From: Comamonadaceae bacterium
GTDB lineage: Bacteria; Pseudomonadota; Gammaproteobacteria; Burkholderiales; Burkholderiaceae_C
DNA length: 7,858 bases
Direction: 5' to 3'
Assembly (NCBI GenBank): GCA_947466165.1
Contig: CANIDW010000064.1
Location: forward strand, 1 to 7,858
The position numbers were made by a program, and so were the translations under genes. Below the pieces are notes generated by a model. That model was not told where the DNA came from. It worked only from the letters and a program-made list of their open reading frames with translations, and made no database searches. This document shows, piece after piece, positions 1 through 7,858 of this stretch (position 1 is the stretch's first letter; each line of letters opens with the position of its first letter).

Positions 1-674
1 CCGCTTTGATGAATGACCTGCGGCCTTTGCGCAGGATGAATCAGGGCCAAGGCCTGGGGCACCAGTTCGTTGAGCGCGCGTGCGCCCAGACTGCCACCGA
101 CCACCAGCAATTTCAGCGGGCCGCTGCGACCGGCAAAGCGCTCAGCGGCAGCCGGCTGCTGCGTGAAGGCGGGTCGCAATGGGTTACCCACCCATTGCGC
201 ATTCTTGAGAACATTCGGAAAGGCGGTAAAGACACGGTCGGCCACCTGTGCGAGCACGCGGTTGGCCATGCCGGCGACTGAGTTTTGCTCATGCAAGATC
301 AGTGGCTTGCCCAGCAGCACGCTCATCATGCCGCCCGGAAAGGTGATGTAGCCGCCCAGCCCGAGCACCACATCCGGGCGCACGCGGCGCAGCACCTGAA
401 TGCTTTGCCAGAAGGCTTGCAACAGTCGCAAGGGCAAAAAGGCCAGTGTGAGAGGGCCCTTACCTCGAACACCGGAAAAATCAATCGCCTCAAAAGCAAT
501 GCCGCGCGCCGGCACCAGCTGGCTTTCCATGCTGGGCTGACCGGGCCGACCCTTGCCGCCCAGCCAATGCACGTTCCAGCCGCGCTCGCGCAAGGCCTGG
601 GCCACGGCCAAGCCCGGGAAAATATGACCGCCTGTGCCGCCGGCCATGATCAATGCTGTGCGAGCCGGCTGCAT
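1..674 (-). CDS. murG: MurG, UDP-GlcNAc:lipid I N-acetylglucosaminyltransferase, N-terminal part
   Basis: The first 224 codons of a gene that continues past the left edge; E. coli MurG has 355 residues, so about 60 percent is seen. MurG is a GT-B fold glycosyltransferase on the inner face of the membrane that adds GlcNAc to lipid I, producing lipid II. The N-terminal lobe has the glycine-rich GGTGGHIFPGLAVA (12-25), FSGVRGKG (66-73) and LGLGGYITFPGGMM (104-117). HEQNSVAGMAN (128-138) and VGNPLRP (162-168) follow. The second lobe opens with LVVGGSLGARALN (190-202). The GlcNAc-binding motifs further downstream are outside the window. Compared with E. coli there are about four additional residues after WLGG (37-40), in KGRPGQPS. 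The start ATG at 674 shares one base with the ftsW stop (TGATG) and has a strong GGGGAGGG site five bases upstream. No frameshift or internal stop is seen. Confidence 0.97.
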   Translation of the reverse strand, partial: MQPARTALIMAGGTGGHIFPGLAVAQALRERGWNVHWLGGKGRPGQPSMESQLVPARGIAFEAIDFSGVRGKGPLTLAFLPLRLLQAFWQSIQVLRRVRPDVVLGLGGYITFPGGMMSVLLGKPLILHEQNSVAGMANRVLAQVADRVFTAFPNVLKNAQWVGNPLRPAFTQQPAAAERFAGRSGPLKLLVVGGSLGARALNELVPQALALIHPAQRPQVIHQS

Positions 675-1918
675 CAACGCCCTCCCCGCTGCATCAGAAT
701 GCGGTTTTCATGGTCAATGCGCAACACCACGGCCAAGGCCACCATGTTCATCAAAATGGCAGAGCCGCCGTAGCTCATCAGCGGCAAGGTCAGGCCCTTG
801 GTAGGCAGGGCGCCCAGGTTCACACCCATGTTGATGAATGCTTGAAAACCGATCCAGATACCCACGCCCTGGGCCACCAGGCCGGGGAACAAGCGGTCCA
901 GCGCAATCGACTGGCGGCCGATGTGAATGATCCGGCGCGTCAGCCACATGAAAAGCCCCAGCAGTACAAGAACCCCGACCAGACCGAATTCCTCACCGAT
1001 CACCGCCAGTAAAAAGTCGGTGTGTGCTTCCGGCAGCCAGTGCAATTTTTCAACACTGCCGCCCAGCCCGACACCGAATATTTCGCCGCGCCCGAAGGCG
1101 ATCAAGGAATGAGACAACTGAAATCCCTTGCCCAGCGCATGCTTGGCATCCCAAGGGTCCAGGTAGGCAAAAATCCGCTCGCGCCGCCAGTCGCTGAGCG
1201 CCACCATCAATGCAAATGCGATCACCACCACGGTGGAGATGGCAAAAAACATGCGGGCGTTCACTCCGCCCAGAAACAAAATGCCCATGGCAATCACCGA
1301 GATCACCATGAAGGCACCCATGTCGGGCTCGGCCAAAAGCAAGACGCCGACGATCGCCACCGCAGCAGCCATCGGCAACACGGCGCGAAAGAACCGTTCC
1401 TTGACATCCATCTTGCGCACCATGTAATCGGCGGCGTAAAGCAAGACGGCAAATTTCGCCAGCTCGGAAGGCTGGAAGTTCATAAAGCCCAGCGAGATCC
1501 AGCGCCGCGCGCCATTGACGCTTTTACCCACAAAAGGCAGCAAGACCAAGACCAGCAACACCAGCGAAGCAATGAACAACCAAGGCGCCATCTTTTCCCA
1601 GACAGCCAGTGGCACCTGAAAAACCACCACCGCCATCACCAAGGCCATGCCCAACGACATCAAGTGCCGCATCAAAAAATGACTGTGCTGGTACTGAGAA
1701 AACTTCGGGTTGTCCGGCATGGCAATCGAAGCGGAGTACACCATCACCAAGCCCCAGATCAGCAAAGCCAGCGTCACGCCAACCAGCGCCTGATCAAAGC
1801 CAAGCAGGCGCACCGGCGTTGCGTTGCTGACGCGGCCCATGCTGGTTCGCACAGGCAGTGCGTCCGGATCAGCCGCACCGGCGCCGAACCAGGACACCAG
1901 ACGCTGTGCAACGCTCAT
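674..1918 (-). CDS. ftsW: FtsW, septal peptidoglycan glycosyltransferase (SEDS family)
   Basis: Multi-pass inner-membrane SEDS protein that polymerises lipid II into septal glycan together with FtsI. The product is 414 residues, typical of proteobacterial FtsW. A polar cytoplasmic N-terminus of about 40 residues precedes the first hydrophobic segment (43-62, ending VMVYSAS). Landmarks: [20 protein letters not shown] (136-155), AEPDMGAF (196-203), [21 protein letters not shown] (255-275), [21 protein letters not shown] (282-302), IGEEFG (307-312) and the family signature near the C-terminus, [17 protein letters not shown] then [10 protein letters not shown] (363-389). Asp 301 in EAHTDF probably corresponds to the catalytic aspartate of SEDS polymerases in the large extracellular loop. 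FtsW is preferred over its paralogue RodA because of the neighbours (murD, murG, ftsI) and the polar N-terminal extension. The ATG start overlaps the murD stop as ATGA, with a GAGGGGG stretch just upstream. The stop shares one base with the murG start. Confidence 0.97.
   Translation of the reverse strand: MSVAQRLVSWFGAGAADPDALPVRTSMGRVSNATPVRLLGFDQALVGVTLALLIWGLVMVYSASIAMPDNPKFSQYQHSHFLMRHLMSLGMALVMAVVVFQVPLAVWEKMAPWLFIASLVLLVLVLLPFVGKSVNGARRWISLGFMNFQPSELAKFAVLLYAADYMVRKMDVKERFFRAVLPMAAAVAIVGVLLLAEPDMGAFMVISVIAMGILFLGGVNARMFFAISTVVVIAFALMVALSDWRRERIFAYLDPWDAKHALGKGFQLSHSLIAFGRGEIFGVGLGGSVEKLHWLPEAHTDFLLAVIGEEFGLVGVLVLLGLFMWLTRRIIHIGRQSIALDRLFPGLVAQGVGIWIGFQAFINMGVNLGALPTKGLTLPLMSYGGSAILMNMVALAVVLRIDHENRILMQRGGR
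680..687 (-). promoter_or_regulatory. Ribosome binding site of murG (GGGGAGGG)
   Basis: GGGGAGGG lies in the last codons of ftsW, encoding part of its Arg-Gly-Gly-Arg end, five bases before the murG ATG at 674. It fixes the murG start next to the ftsW stop. Confidence 0.75.
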
Positions 1919-3621
1919 AGCGTGACCCCCTCGCCCAGTGCAAGTGCCTGCACTGCATCACAAAACACCTGTGCACGGTGGCCGTAGTTGTCAAACATGT
2001 CGAAGCTCGCGCAGGCCGGTGACATCAGCACCGCATCGCCGTTCTGCGCCCGGTCGGCCGCCAGCGCTACCGCAGCGGCCATGCTGTCAGCCGACAGCAA
2101 TTGAACACCGGTGCTTTCAAGGACGGCACGGATCAATGGCGCATCGCGACCGATCAGCACCACGGCGCGCACATAGCGCGACACCGGCGCCGCCAGCGGC
2201 GTGAAGTCCTGCCCTTTGCCCTCGCCACCCAGTATCAACACCAGGCGCCGCTCGGGGCCCAAACCATGCAGGGCTGCCGCAGTGGCACCAACATTGGTGC
2301 CTTTGCTGTCATCAAAATATTCAACCCCGCGCACTACCGAGATCGAAGCCATGCGGTGCGGCTCGCCACGGTATTCACGCAGACCATGCAACATCGGCGC
2401 CAGTGAGCAACCGGCCGCTGCAGCCAGACCCAACGCGGCCAGGGCATTGGCGGCATTGTGCAGACCGCGTATGCGCAAAGCGTCGACCGGCATCAGGCGC
2501 TGCACATACAGCGGGGTTTCTTCTTCATGGCGGCGCTTGACGGTTTCATCTGCCTGGCTGGCGCGCACCAGCCAGGCCATGCCGTTGACACTCTCAATGC
2601 CGTAGTCGCCGGGCTGGGTCGGCATGTCCGTGCCGAAGGTGTGTACTTTGCGCGCCGGCACACGGTTTTTAGCGGATGATTTGCCAGATGCCTTGGCGCC
2701 AGCTTTCTCAACAGCCGGTAGCGCTTGCATCACCAGCGGGTCTTGCCGGTTGAGCAGCATCACGCCATGCTGGCCGTACACCGCCGATTTAGCGCGCACA
2801 TAAGCGTCCATGCTGCCGTGCCAGTCCAGATGGTCCTGGCTGATGTTGAGCACGGTAGCTACGGTAGGTTCAAAATCCGTGACACCTTCGAGCTGAAAAC
2901 TGGACAGCTCCAGCACCCACACATCTGGCAAGGCTTCGCTGTCCATGCAGTCCGACAAGGTGTCCAGCAATGTCGGGCCGATATTGCCGGCCACGGCCAC
3001 CTTTTTGCCGGCACGCTGAACCAGCTGCCCTGTCAATGCGGTCACGGTGGTCTTGCCGTTGGTGCCTGTGATGGCAATCACCTGCGGGCGGTAAGCCAGC
3101 GAGACAGGGGGCGGCACCAGGAACACCGGCGCGCTGTCATCATCCCCGGGCAGCATTTCGTCTGTGGGCTGCGCTGATGCTGCCTGCTGCGCAGAACCGG
3201 CTGGTATTTCCAACTCTGCGACTTCAGGCACAGCTGCCGGCGCTGTCTCATCCGGTGCAGGAACTTGCGGCTCAGGCTCCTGACCCAGTTCGCGCAAGGC
3301 CTGTCCAAACAAGCTCAGCTCATTGCCCCAGGTCGTTGCCTTGTCTTGGCTTGCCAGCAGCACGGGCGCAATGTCTGCTGGCGACAAGCCGGGGCTGCGC
3401 AAAATCAAGTCAAAGGTTTCAGCGCCGGCCATGAGTGCCGCAAAGTCACCGGCCACAAAGCGCACGCAGGGCAACTGCTGTAAGGCGCTCAGCTGCGGCG
3501 GCGCGCTGCGGGTGTCGGCCACGGTCACAGTGCTGCCATGACGCACGCACCAGCGTGCCAGCGCCAGGCCGGACGCGCCGAGCCCGAGCACCAGAACCTG
3601 TTGACCGGCTAAATTTTTCAT
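1915..3621 (-). CDS. murD: MurD, UDP-MurNAc-L-Ala:D-glutamate ligase with extra loops
   Basis: Cytoplasmic ATP-dependent ligase that adds D-glutamate to UDP-MurNAc-L-alanine. The product is 568 residues, against about 438 in E. coli. The N-terminal Rossmann-like domain has [10 protein letters not shown] (11-20) and LRSPGLSP (74-81). The ATPase domain has P-loop GTNGKTT (186-192), LELSSFQLE (237-245), [11 protein letters not shown] (259-269) and a Lys at 278 in the place of the carbamylated lysine. [11 protein letters not shown] (386-396) and the C-terminal FDDSKGTN (436-443), GGEGKG (465-470) and [12 protein letters not shown] (534-545) follow. All key residues are present, so the enzyme should be active. 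The excess length lies in a Pro/Ala/acidic insert (113-176), a Lys-rich stretch (305-325) and a charged loop (about 353-376). I chose ATG at 3621 because it makes the usual 4-base ATGA overlap with the mraY stop and puts the conserved [12 protein letters not shown] segment at the N-terminus. A GTG at 3654 would add 11 residues. No clear ribosome binding site is visible, so translation is probably coupled to mraY. Confidence 0.96.
   Translation of the reverse strand: MKNLAGQQVLVLGLGASGLALARWCVRHGSTVTVADTRSAPPQLSALQQLPCVRFVAGDFAALMAGAETFDLILRSPGLSPADIAPVLLASQDKATTWGNELSLFGQALRELGQEPEPQVPAPDETAPAAVPEVAELEIPAGSAQQAASAQPTDEMLPGDDDSAPVFLVPPPVSLAYRPQVIAITGTNGKTTVTALTGQLVQRAGKKVAVAGNIGPTLLDTLSDCMDSEALPDVWVLELSSFQLEGVTDFEPTVATVLNISQDHLDWHGSMDAYVRAKSAVYGQHGVMLLNRQDPLVMQALPAVEKAGAKASGKSSAKNRVPARKVHTFGTDMPTQPGDYGIESVNGMAWLVRASQADETVKRRHEEETPLYVQRLMPVDALRIRGLHNAANALAALGLAAAAGCSLAPMLHGLREYRGEPHRMASISVVRGVEYFDDSKGTNVGATAAALHGLGPERRLVLILGGEGKGQDFTPLAAPVSRYVRAVVLIGRDAPLIRAVLESTGVQLLSADSMAAAVALAADRAQNGDAVLMSPACASFDMFDNYGHRAQVFCDAVQALALGEGVTL
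2552..2577 (-). repeat. Perfect 10-bp inverted repeat inside murD
   Basis: The arms GCCTGGCTGG (2552-2561) and CCAGCCAGGC (2568-2577) are exact reverse complements around a six-base spacer. In the murD transcript they would form a strong hairpin over codons for about residues 349-357 (AWLVRASQA), at the edge of a variable loop. There is no following U-run, so it is not a Rho-independent terminator. It may be no more than a by-product of GC-rich coding sequence. Confidence 0.6.
3091..3285 (-). other. Pro/Ala/acidic insert within murD, between domains 1 and 2
   Basis: In-frame segment encoding about residues 113-177 of MurD. It lies between the end of the N-terminal domain (ELSLFGQAL) and the strand leading into the P-loop ([10 protein letters not shown]). 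In E. coli MurD these two elements are separated by only a few residues. Residues 113-176 contain about 13 Pro, 12 Ala, 12 Asp or Glu and no Lys or Arg, so the segment is expected to be disordered and negatively charged. It keeps the reading frame and a base composition like the rest of the gene, so it is treated as a lineage-type insertion, not an assembly fault. Confidence 0.8.
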
Positions 3622-4796
3622 CGCAGTTTCAAGGTCGATAAACCGACCAGACACAGCAGCATGGTGATGATCCAGAAGCGCACAACCACTTGCGTTTCTT
3701 TCCAGCCGCTTTTCTCAAAATGATGGTGCAGCGGCGCCATTTTCAGGATGCGCCGGCCGCTGCCGTATTTTTGTTTGGTGTATTTGAAATACACCACCTG
3801 CAGCATGACCGACAAGGCTTCAGCCACAAAGATGCCACCCATGATGGCCAGCACAATCTCCTGACGCACGATCACGGCGATGGTGCCCAGAGCCGCGCCC
3901 AGCGCCAGCGCGCCCACATCACCCATGAAGACCTGGGCCGGATGGGTGTTGAACCATAAAAAGGCCAGCCCCGCACCGGCCATCGCGGCGCAAAAAATCA
4001 GCAGCTCGCCCGCGCCCGGAATGTGCGGCAAAAACAAGTAACGCGAAAACACCGCACTGCCGGTGACGTAAGCAAAAACGCCGAGCGCCGAGCCCACCAT
4101 GACGACGGGCATGATCGCCAGGCCGTCCAGGCCGTCGGTCAAATTCACCGCGTTGCTGGAGCCCACGATCACCAGGTAAGTCAGGATCACAAAGCCAAAG
4201 ACACCCAGGGGGTAGCTGACTTCCTTGAAAAACGGCAGTAAAAGACCGGCCTTGGGCGGCAGGTTCACATCAAAACCCGATTGCACCCAGCTCAAGAAAA
4301 GCTCCAGCACCCGCAGATTGGAGCTCTCAGAAATACTGAACACCAGGTACAGCGCAGCCAGCAGACCGACCAGGGACTGCCATAAGTACTTGTCGCGCGA
4401 GCGCATGCCTTCGGGATCTTTGTGAACCACTTTGCGCCAGTCATCGGCCCAACCGATGGCACCGAAGCCCAGCGTGACCAGCATCACAATCCACACGAAA
4501 CGGTTGCTCAGGTCGGCCCACAGCAGCGTAGCAATGGCAATCGCCAGCAGCACCAGCACGCCACCCATGGTGGGCGTGCCGCTCTTGCTCAGGTGCGTTT
4601 GCATGGCGTACTCGCGGATCGGCTGGCCGATCTTCAGCGCCACCAGGCGCCGGATCACGAAAGGCCCGGCGATCAAACCGATCAGCAAGGCCGTCAGCGC
4701 TGCCATGACGGCCCTGAATGTCAGGTACTGGAACACCCGGAAAAAACCGAATTCAGGCGACAGGGTTTGCAGCCACTGGGCCAGGTTGATCAGCAT
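3618..4796 (-). CDS. mraY: MraY, phospho-MurNAc-pentapeptide transferase (lipid I synthase)
   Basis: Polytopic inner-membrane enzyme that transfers phospho-MurNAc-pentapeptide from UDP to undecaprenyl phosphate, giving lipid I. The product is 392 residues against 360 in E. coli, with about ten hydrophobic segments expected. Diagnostic motifs are intact: SGTPTMGG (72-79); GWADDWRKV with the Asp pair at 118-119; [13 protein letters not shown] (215-227) with Asp 221 and 224; [11 protein letters not shown] with Asp 293; and MAPLHHHFE (353-361) with the His triplet at 357-359. The extra length sits mainly in the periplasmic loop between membrane segments 4 and 5 (about 155-184, roughly 22 residues longer than E. 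coli) and in a basic stretch [11 protein letters not shown] (339-349) before the His triplet, about six residues longer than E. coli. The start is ATG at 4796 with AAAGGA six bases upstream; E. coli MraY begins at nearly the same place. It overlaps murF by seven bases, and its stop overlaps the murD ATG as ATGA. Confidence 0.98.
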   Translation of the reverse strand: MLINLAQWLQTLSPEFGFFRVFQYLTFRAVMAALTALLIGLIAGPFVIRRLVALKIGQPIREYAMQTHLSKSGTPTMGGVLVLLAIAIATLLWADLSNRFVWIVMLVTLGFGAIGWADDWRKVVHKDPEGMRSRDKYLWQSLVGLLAALYLVFSISESSNLRVLELFLSWVQSGFDVNLPPKAGLLLPFFKEVSYPLGVFGFVILTYLVIVGSSNAVNLTDGLDGLAIMPVVMVGSALGVFAYVTGSAVFSRYLFLPHIPGAGELLIFCAAMAGAGLAFLWFNTHPAQVFMGDVGALALGAALGTIAVIVRQEIVLAIMGGIFVAEALSVMLQVVYFKYTKQKYGSGRRILKMAPLHHHFEKSGWKETQVVVRFWIITMLLCLVGLSTLKLR

Positions 4797-6192
4797 GCTT
4801 TTTCCTTTGGGGCAGATGACAACGGCTGTGATGCGGCCGCCGCTTGTTGCTGCATGTCCTCAAGCACACGCTCCATCTTCATGAAGCGCGATCCCTTGAC
4901 CAGTGCGCTGGCGCAGCCCGGCAGGTGTTGCCTGACGTCTTGCAGCAGCGCTTCAAAATCTGCGTGATGGCGTGCGCCCGGGCAGGCTGCAGCGGCGTGC
5001 TGCATCAGCACTCCCGTGCAGACCAGCTGCTCGATACCACATGCCTTTGCATAGGCTCCGATCTCCGCATGAAACTCAGGACCGCGCTCGCCCACTTCAC
5101 CCATGTCGCCCAAGACCAGCAGGCGGGGCCCAGGCAGCTCGCTGAGCACCAGGATGGCCGCACGCACCGAATCGGGATTGGCGTTGTAGCTGTCGTCCAC
5201 CACCGTCAGCGACTGGCCGGCCAGCGACAGTTGCCATGCGCGTGAGCGGCCCTTGACGGGAACAAATGCCGTGAGTCCTGCGGCAATCGCCGCCAGAGGC
5301 ACGCCTGCGGCCAGCGCACAGGCAGCCGCAGCCAAGGCATTTTTGACGTTGTGGCGACCGGCCACGTTCAGCGCAAAGACCAGGGCGCCAGCGGGTGTTG
5401 TTGCCTTGACTTGCCAGCTGCGCCCGGTCCAGCTGGCGCTGCCGCTGACGTCTGCAGCACTGTCCAGGGCAAAGGTGATGGTGCGACGCGCACCGGCCAG
5501 TGCACGCCAGATCGGCGTGTGCGCATCGTCGGCCGGAAAAACCGCCACGCCGTCATCGGCCAGCGCGCTGATAACAGCACCGTTTTCACGCGCCACCGCT
5601 TCCACCGTGACCATGAACTCCAGATGCTCACGCTGCGCGTTGTTGACCAGCGCCACAGTGGCTTGCGCCATGGCAGCCAATTCGGCAATTTCGCCGGGGT
5701 GGTTCATGCCAAGCTCGACCACACCGGCCTGGTGCGAGGCTCGCAAGCGCAAGAGCGTCAGCGGCACGCCGATGTCGTTGTTGAAATTGCCTTCGGTGGC
5801 AAATGCCTGCTTGCCCCTGAAGTTGCGCAGGATGGCCGCGATCATTTGCGTGACGGTGGTCTTGCCGTTGCTACCGGTGACTGCTACCAGCGGCAACTTG
5901 AACTGCGCGCGCCAGCCGGCAGCCAGCTGGCCCAGCGCCGCTTTGCTGTTAGCCACCTGCAAGCCCGGCAAGCCCGCTTCGGCCAGGCCCTGCTCTGCCA
6001 AGGCGGCGACAGCGCCCTGGGCGCCGGCTTGCCTTAAAAAATCATGGGCATCAAATCGCTCGCCCTTGAGCGCAACAAACAAGTCGCCACTGCGCAGGCT
6101 GCGCGTGTCAGTGTGCACACGCGAAAATTGCAGTGAAGCCTCGCCCACCAACCGCGCGCCCGGCAGCATGGTCTGGGCCTGGGCAAGCGTCA

Positions 6193-6196
<4 letters not shown>
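4790..6196 (-). CDS. murF: MurF, UDP-MurNAc-tripeptide:D-Ala-D-Ala ligase
   Basis: Cytoplasmic ATP-dependent ligase that adds the D-Ala-D-Ala dipeptide, completing the UDP-MurNAc-pentapeptide used by MraY. The product is 468 residues, slightly longer than the roughly 452 of E. coli. The N-terminal domain has [21 protein letters not shown] (about 29-49). The central ATPase domain has P-loop GSNGKTT (108-114), [16 protein letters not shown] (134-149), [10 protein letters not shown] (161-170) and [10 protein letters not shown] (185-194). [10 protein letters not shown] (281-290) leads to the C-terminal domain with [10 protein letters not shown] (334-343), LGDMGEVG (362-369) and [10 protein letters not shown] (433-442). 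All expected landmarks are intact. The short Ala/Gln/Ser-rich tail after about 447 is probably flexible. The start is ATG at 6196, which overlaps the murE stop as ATGA; a second ATG follows immediately at 6193, so the start is uncertain by one codon. An AGGGG stretch about seven bases upstream can serve as ribosome binding site. The gene end overlaps mraY by seven bases. Confidence 0.97.
4803..4808 (-). promoter_or_regulatory. Ribosome binding site of mraY (AAAGGA)
   Basis: AAAGGA lies in the last codons of murF, six bases before the mraY ATG at 4796, with an A-rich spacer. It supports this ATG as the start and suggests mraY can be initiated independently as well as by coupling to murF. Confidence 0.75.

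Positions 6197-7858
<1,662 letters not shown>

Noticed and set aside
285..1012. Plus-strand open frames opposite murG and ftsW
   Set aside because: The frames overlap one another and lie antisense to conserved genes. The predicted proteins are His/Gln/Ala-rich with no motifs.
1022..1987. Plus-strand open frame (321 codons) opposite ftsW
   Set aside because: It is extremely rich in His and Gln, as expected for the antisense of a hydrophobic membrane protein gene, and crosses the ftsW/murD junction without any sign of selection.
3091..3285. Frameshift or assembly error as the cause of the odd MurD segment
   Set aside because: The frame is continuous and conserved MurD motifs resume in the same frame on both sides, so a true in-frame insertion is more likely.
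3622..3654. GTG at 3654 as the murD start, adding 11 residues
   Set aside because: No ribosome binding site is evident, the overlap with mraY would grow to 37 bases, and the extra residues precede the conserved MurD N-terminus. The ATG at 3621 with ATGA overlap fits better.

Overview
The window is one uninterrupted stretch of a bacterial division and cell wall (dcw) cluster, with every gene on the minus strand. Read in the direction of transcription (high to low coordinates), the order is ftsI (3' end only), murE, murF, mraY, murD, ftsW and murG (5' part only). This is the classical proteobacterial dcw order. The GC-rich base composition, the long MurD, the MraY C-terminal loop and the general protein character suggest a betaproteobacterium, probably Burkholderiales and most likely Comamonadaceae (Polaromonas/Rhodoferax/Acidovorax-like). 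That placement comes from remembered family features, not from a search.

Layout: 7858-7698 holds the last 52 residues of the division transpeptidase FtsI (PBP3). Next come murE (7701-6193), murF (6196-4790), mraY (4796-3618), murD (3621-1915) and ftsW (1918-674). murG runs from 674 off the left edge. All six gene junctions overlap by 1 to 7 bases, so there is no intergenic DNA and no gene-free stretch. I see no tRNA, rRNA, mobile element, CRISPR array, terminator or convincing internal promoter. The long open frames on the plus strand are shadows of the minus-strand genes.

How the genes work together: MurD adds D-Glu to UDP-MurNAc-L-Ala, MurE adds the third residue (meso-diaminopimelate, judging from its DNPR motif), and MurF adds D-Ala-D-Ala. 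MraY loads the finished UDP-MurNAc-pentapeptide onto undecaprenyl phosphate to give lipid I, and MurG adds GlcNAc to give lipid II. FtsW polymerises lipid II at the septum and FtsI crosslinks it. The window therefore carries nearly the whole route from UDP-MurNAc-L-Ala to septal peptidoglycan, lacking only MurC, Ddl and upstream steps.

This is core housekeeping DNA and I found no undescribed system. The points worth a second look are lineage-type embellishments: a 64-residue Pro/Ala/acidic insert and a separate lysine-rich loop in MurD, an enlarged periplasmic loop in MraY, a small insertion near the MurG N-terminus, a perfect 10-bp hairpin inside murD, and the fully overlapped gene chain, in which murD alone lacks a visible ribosome binding site.
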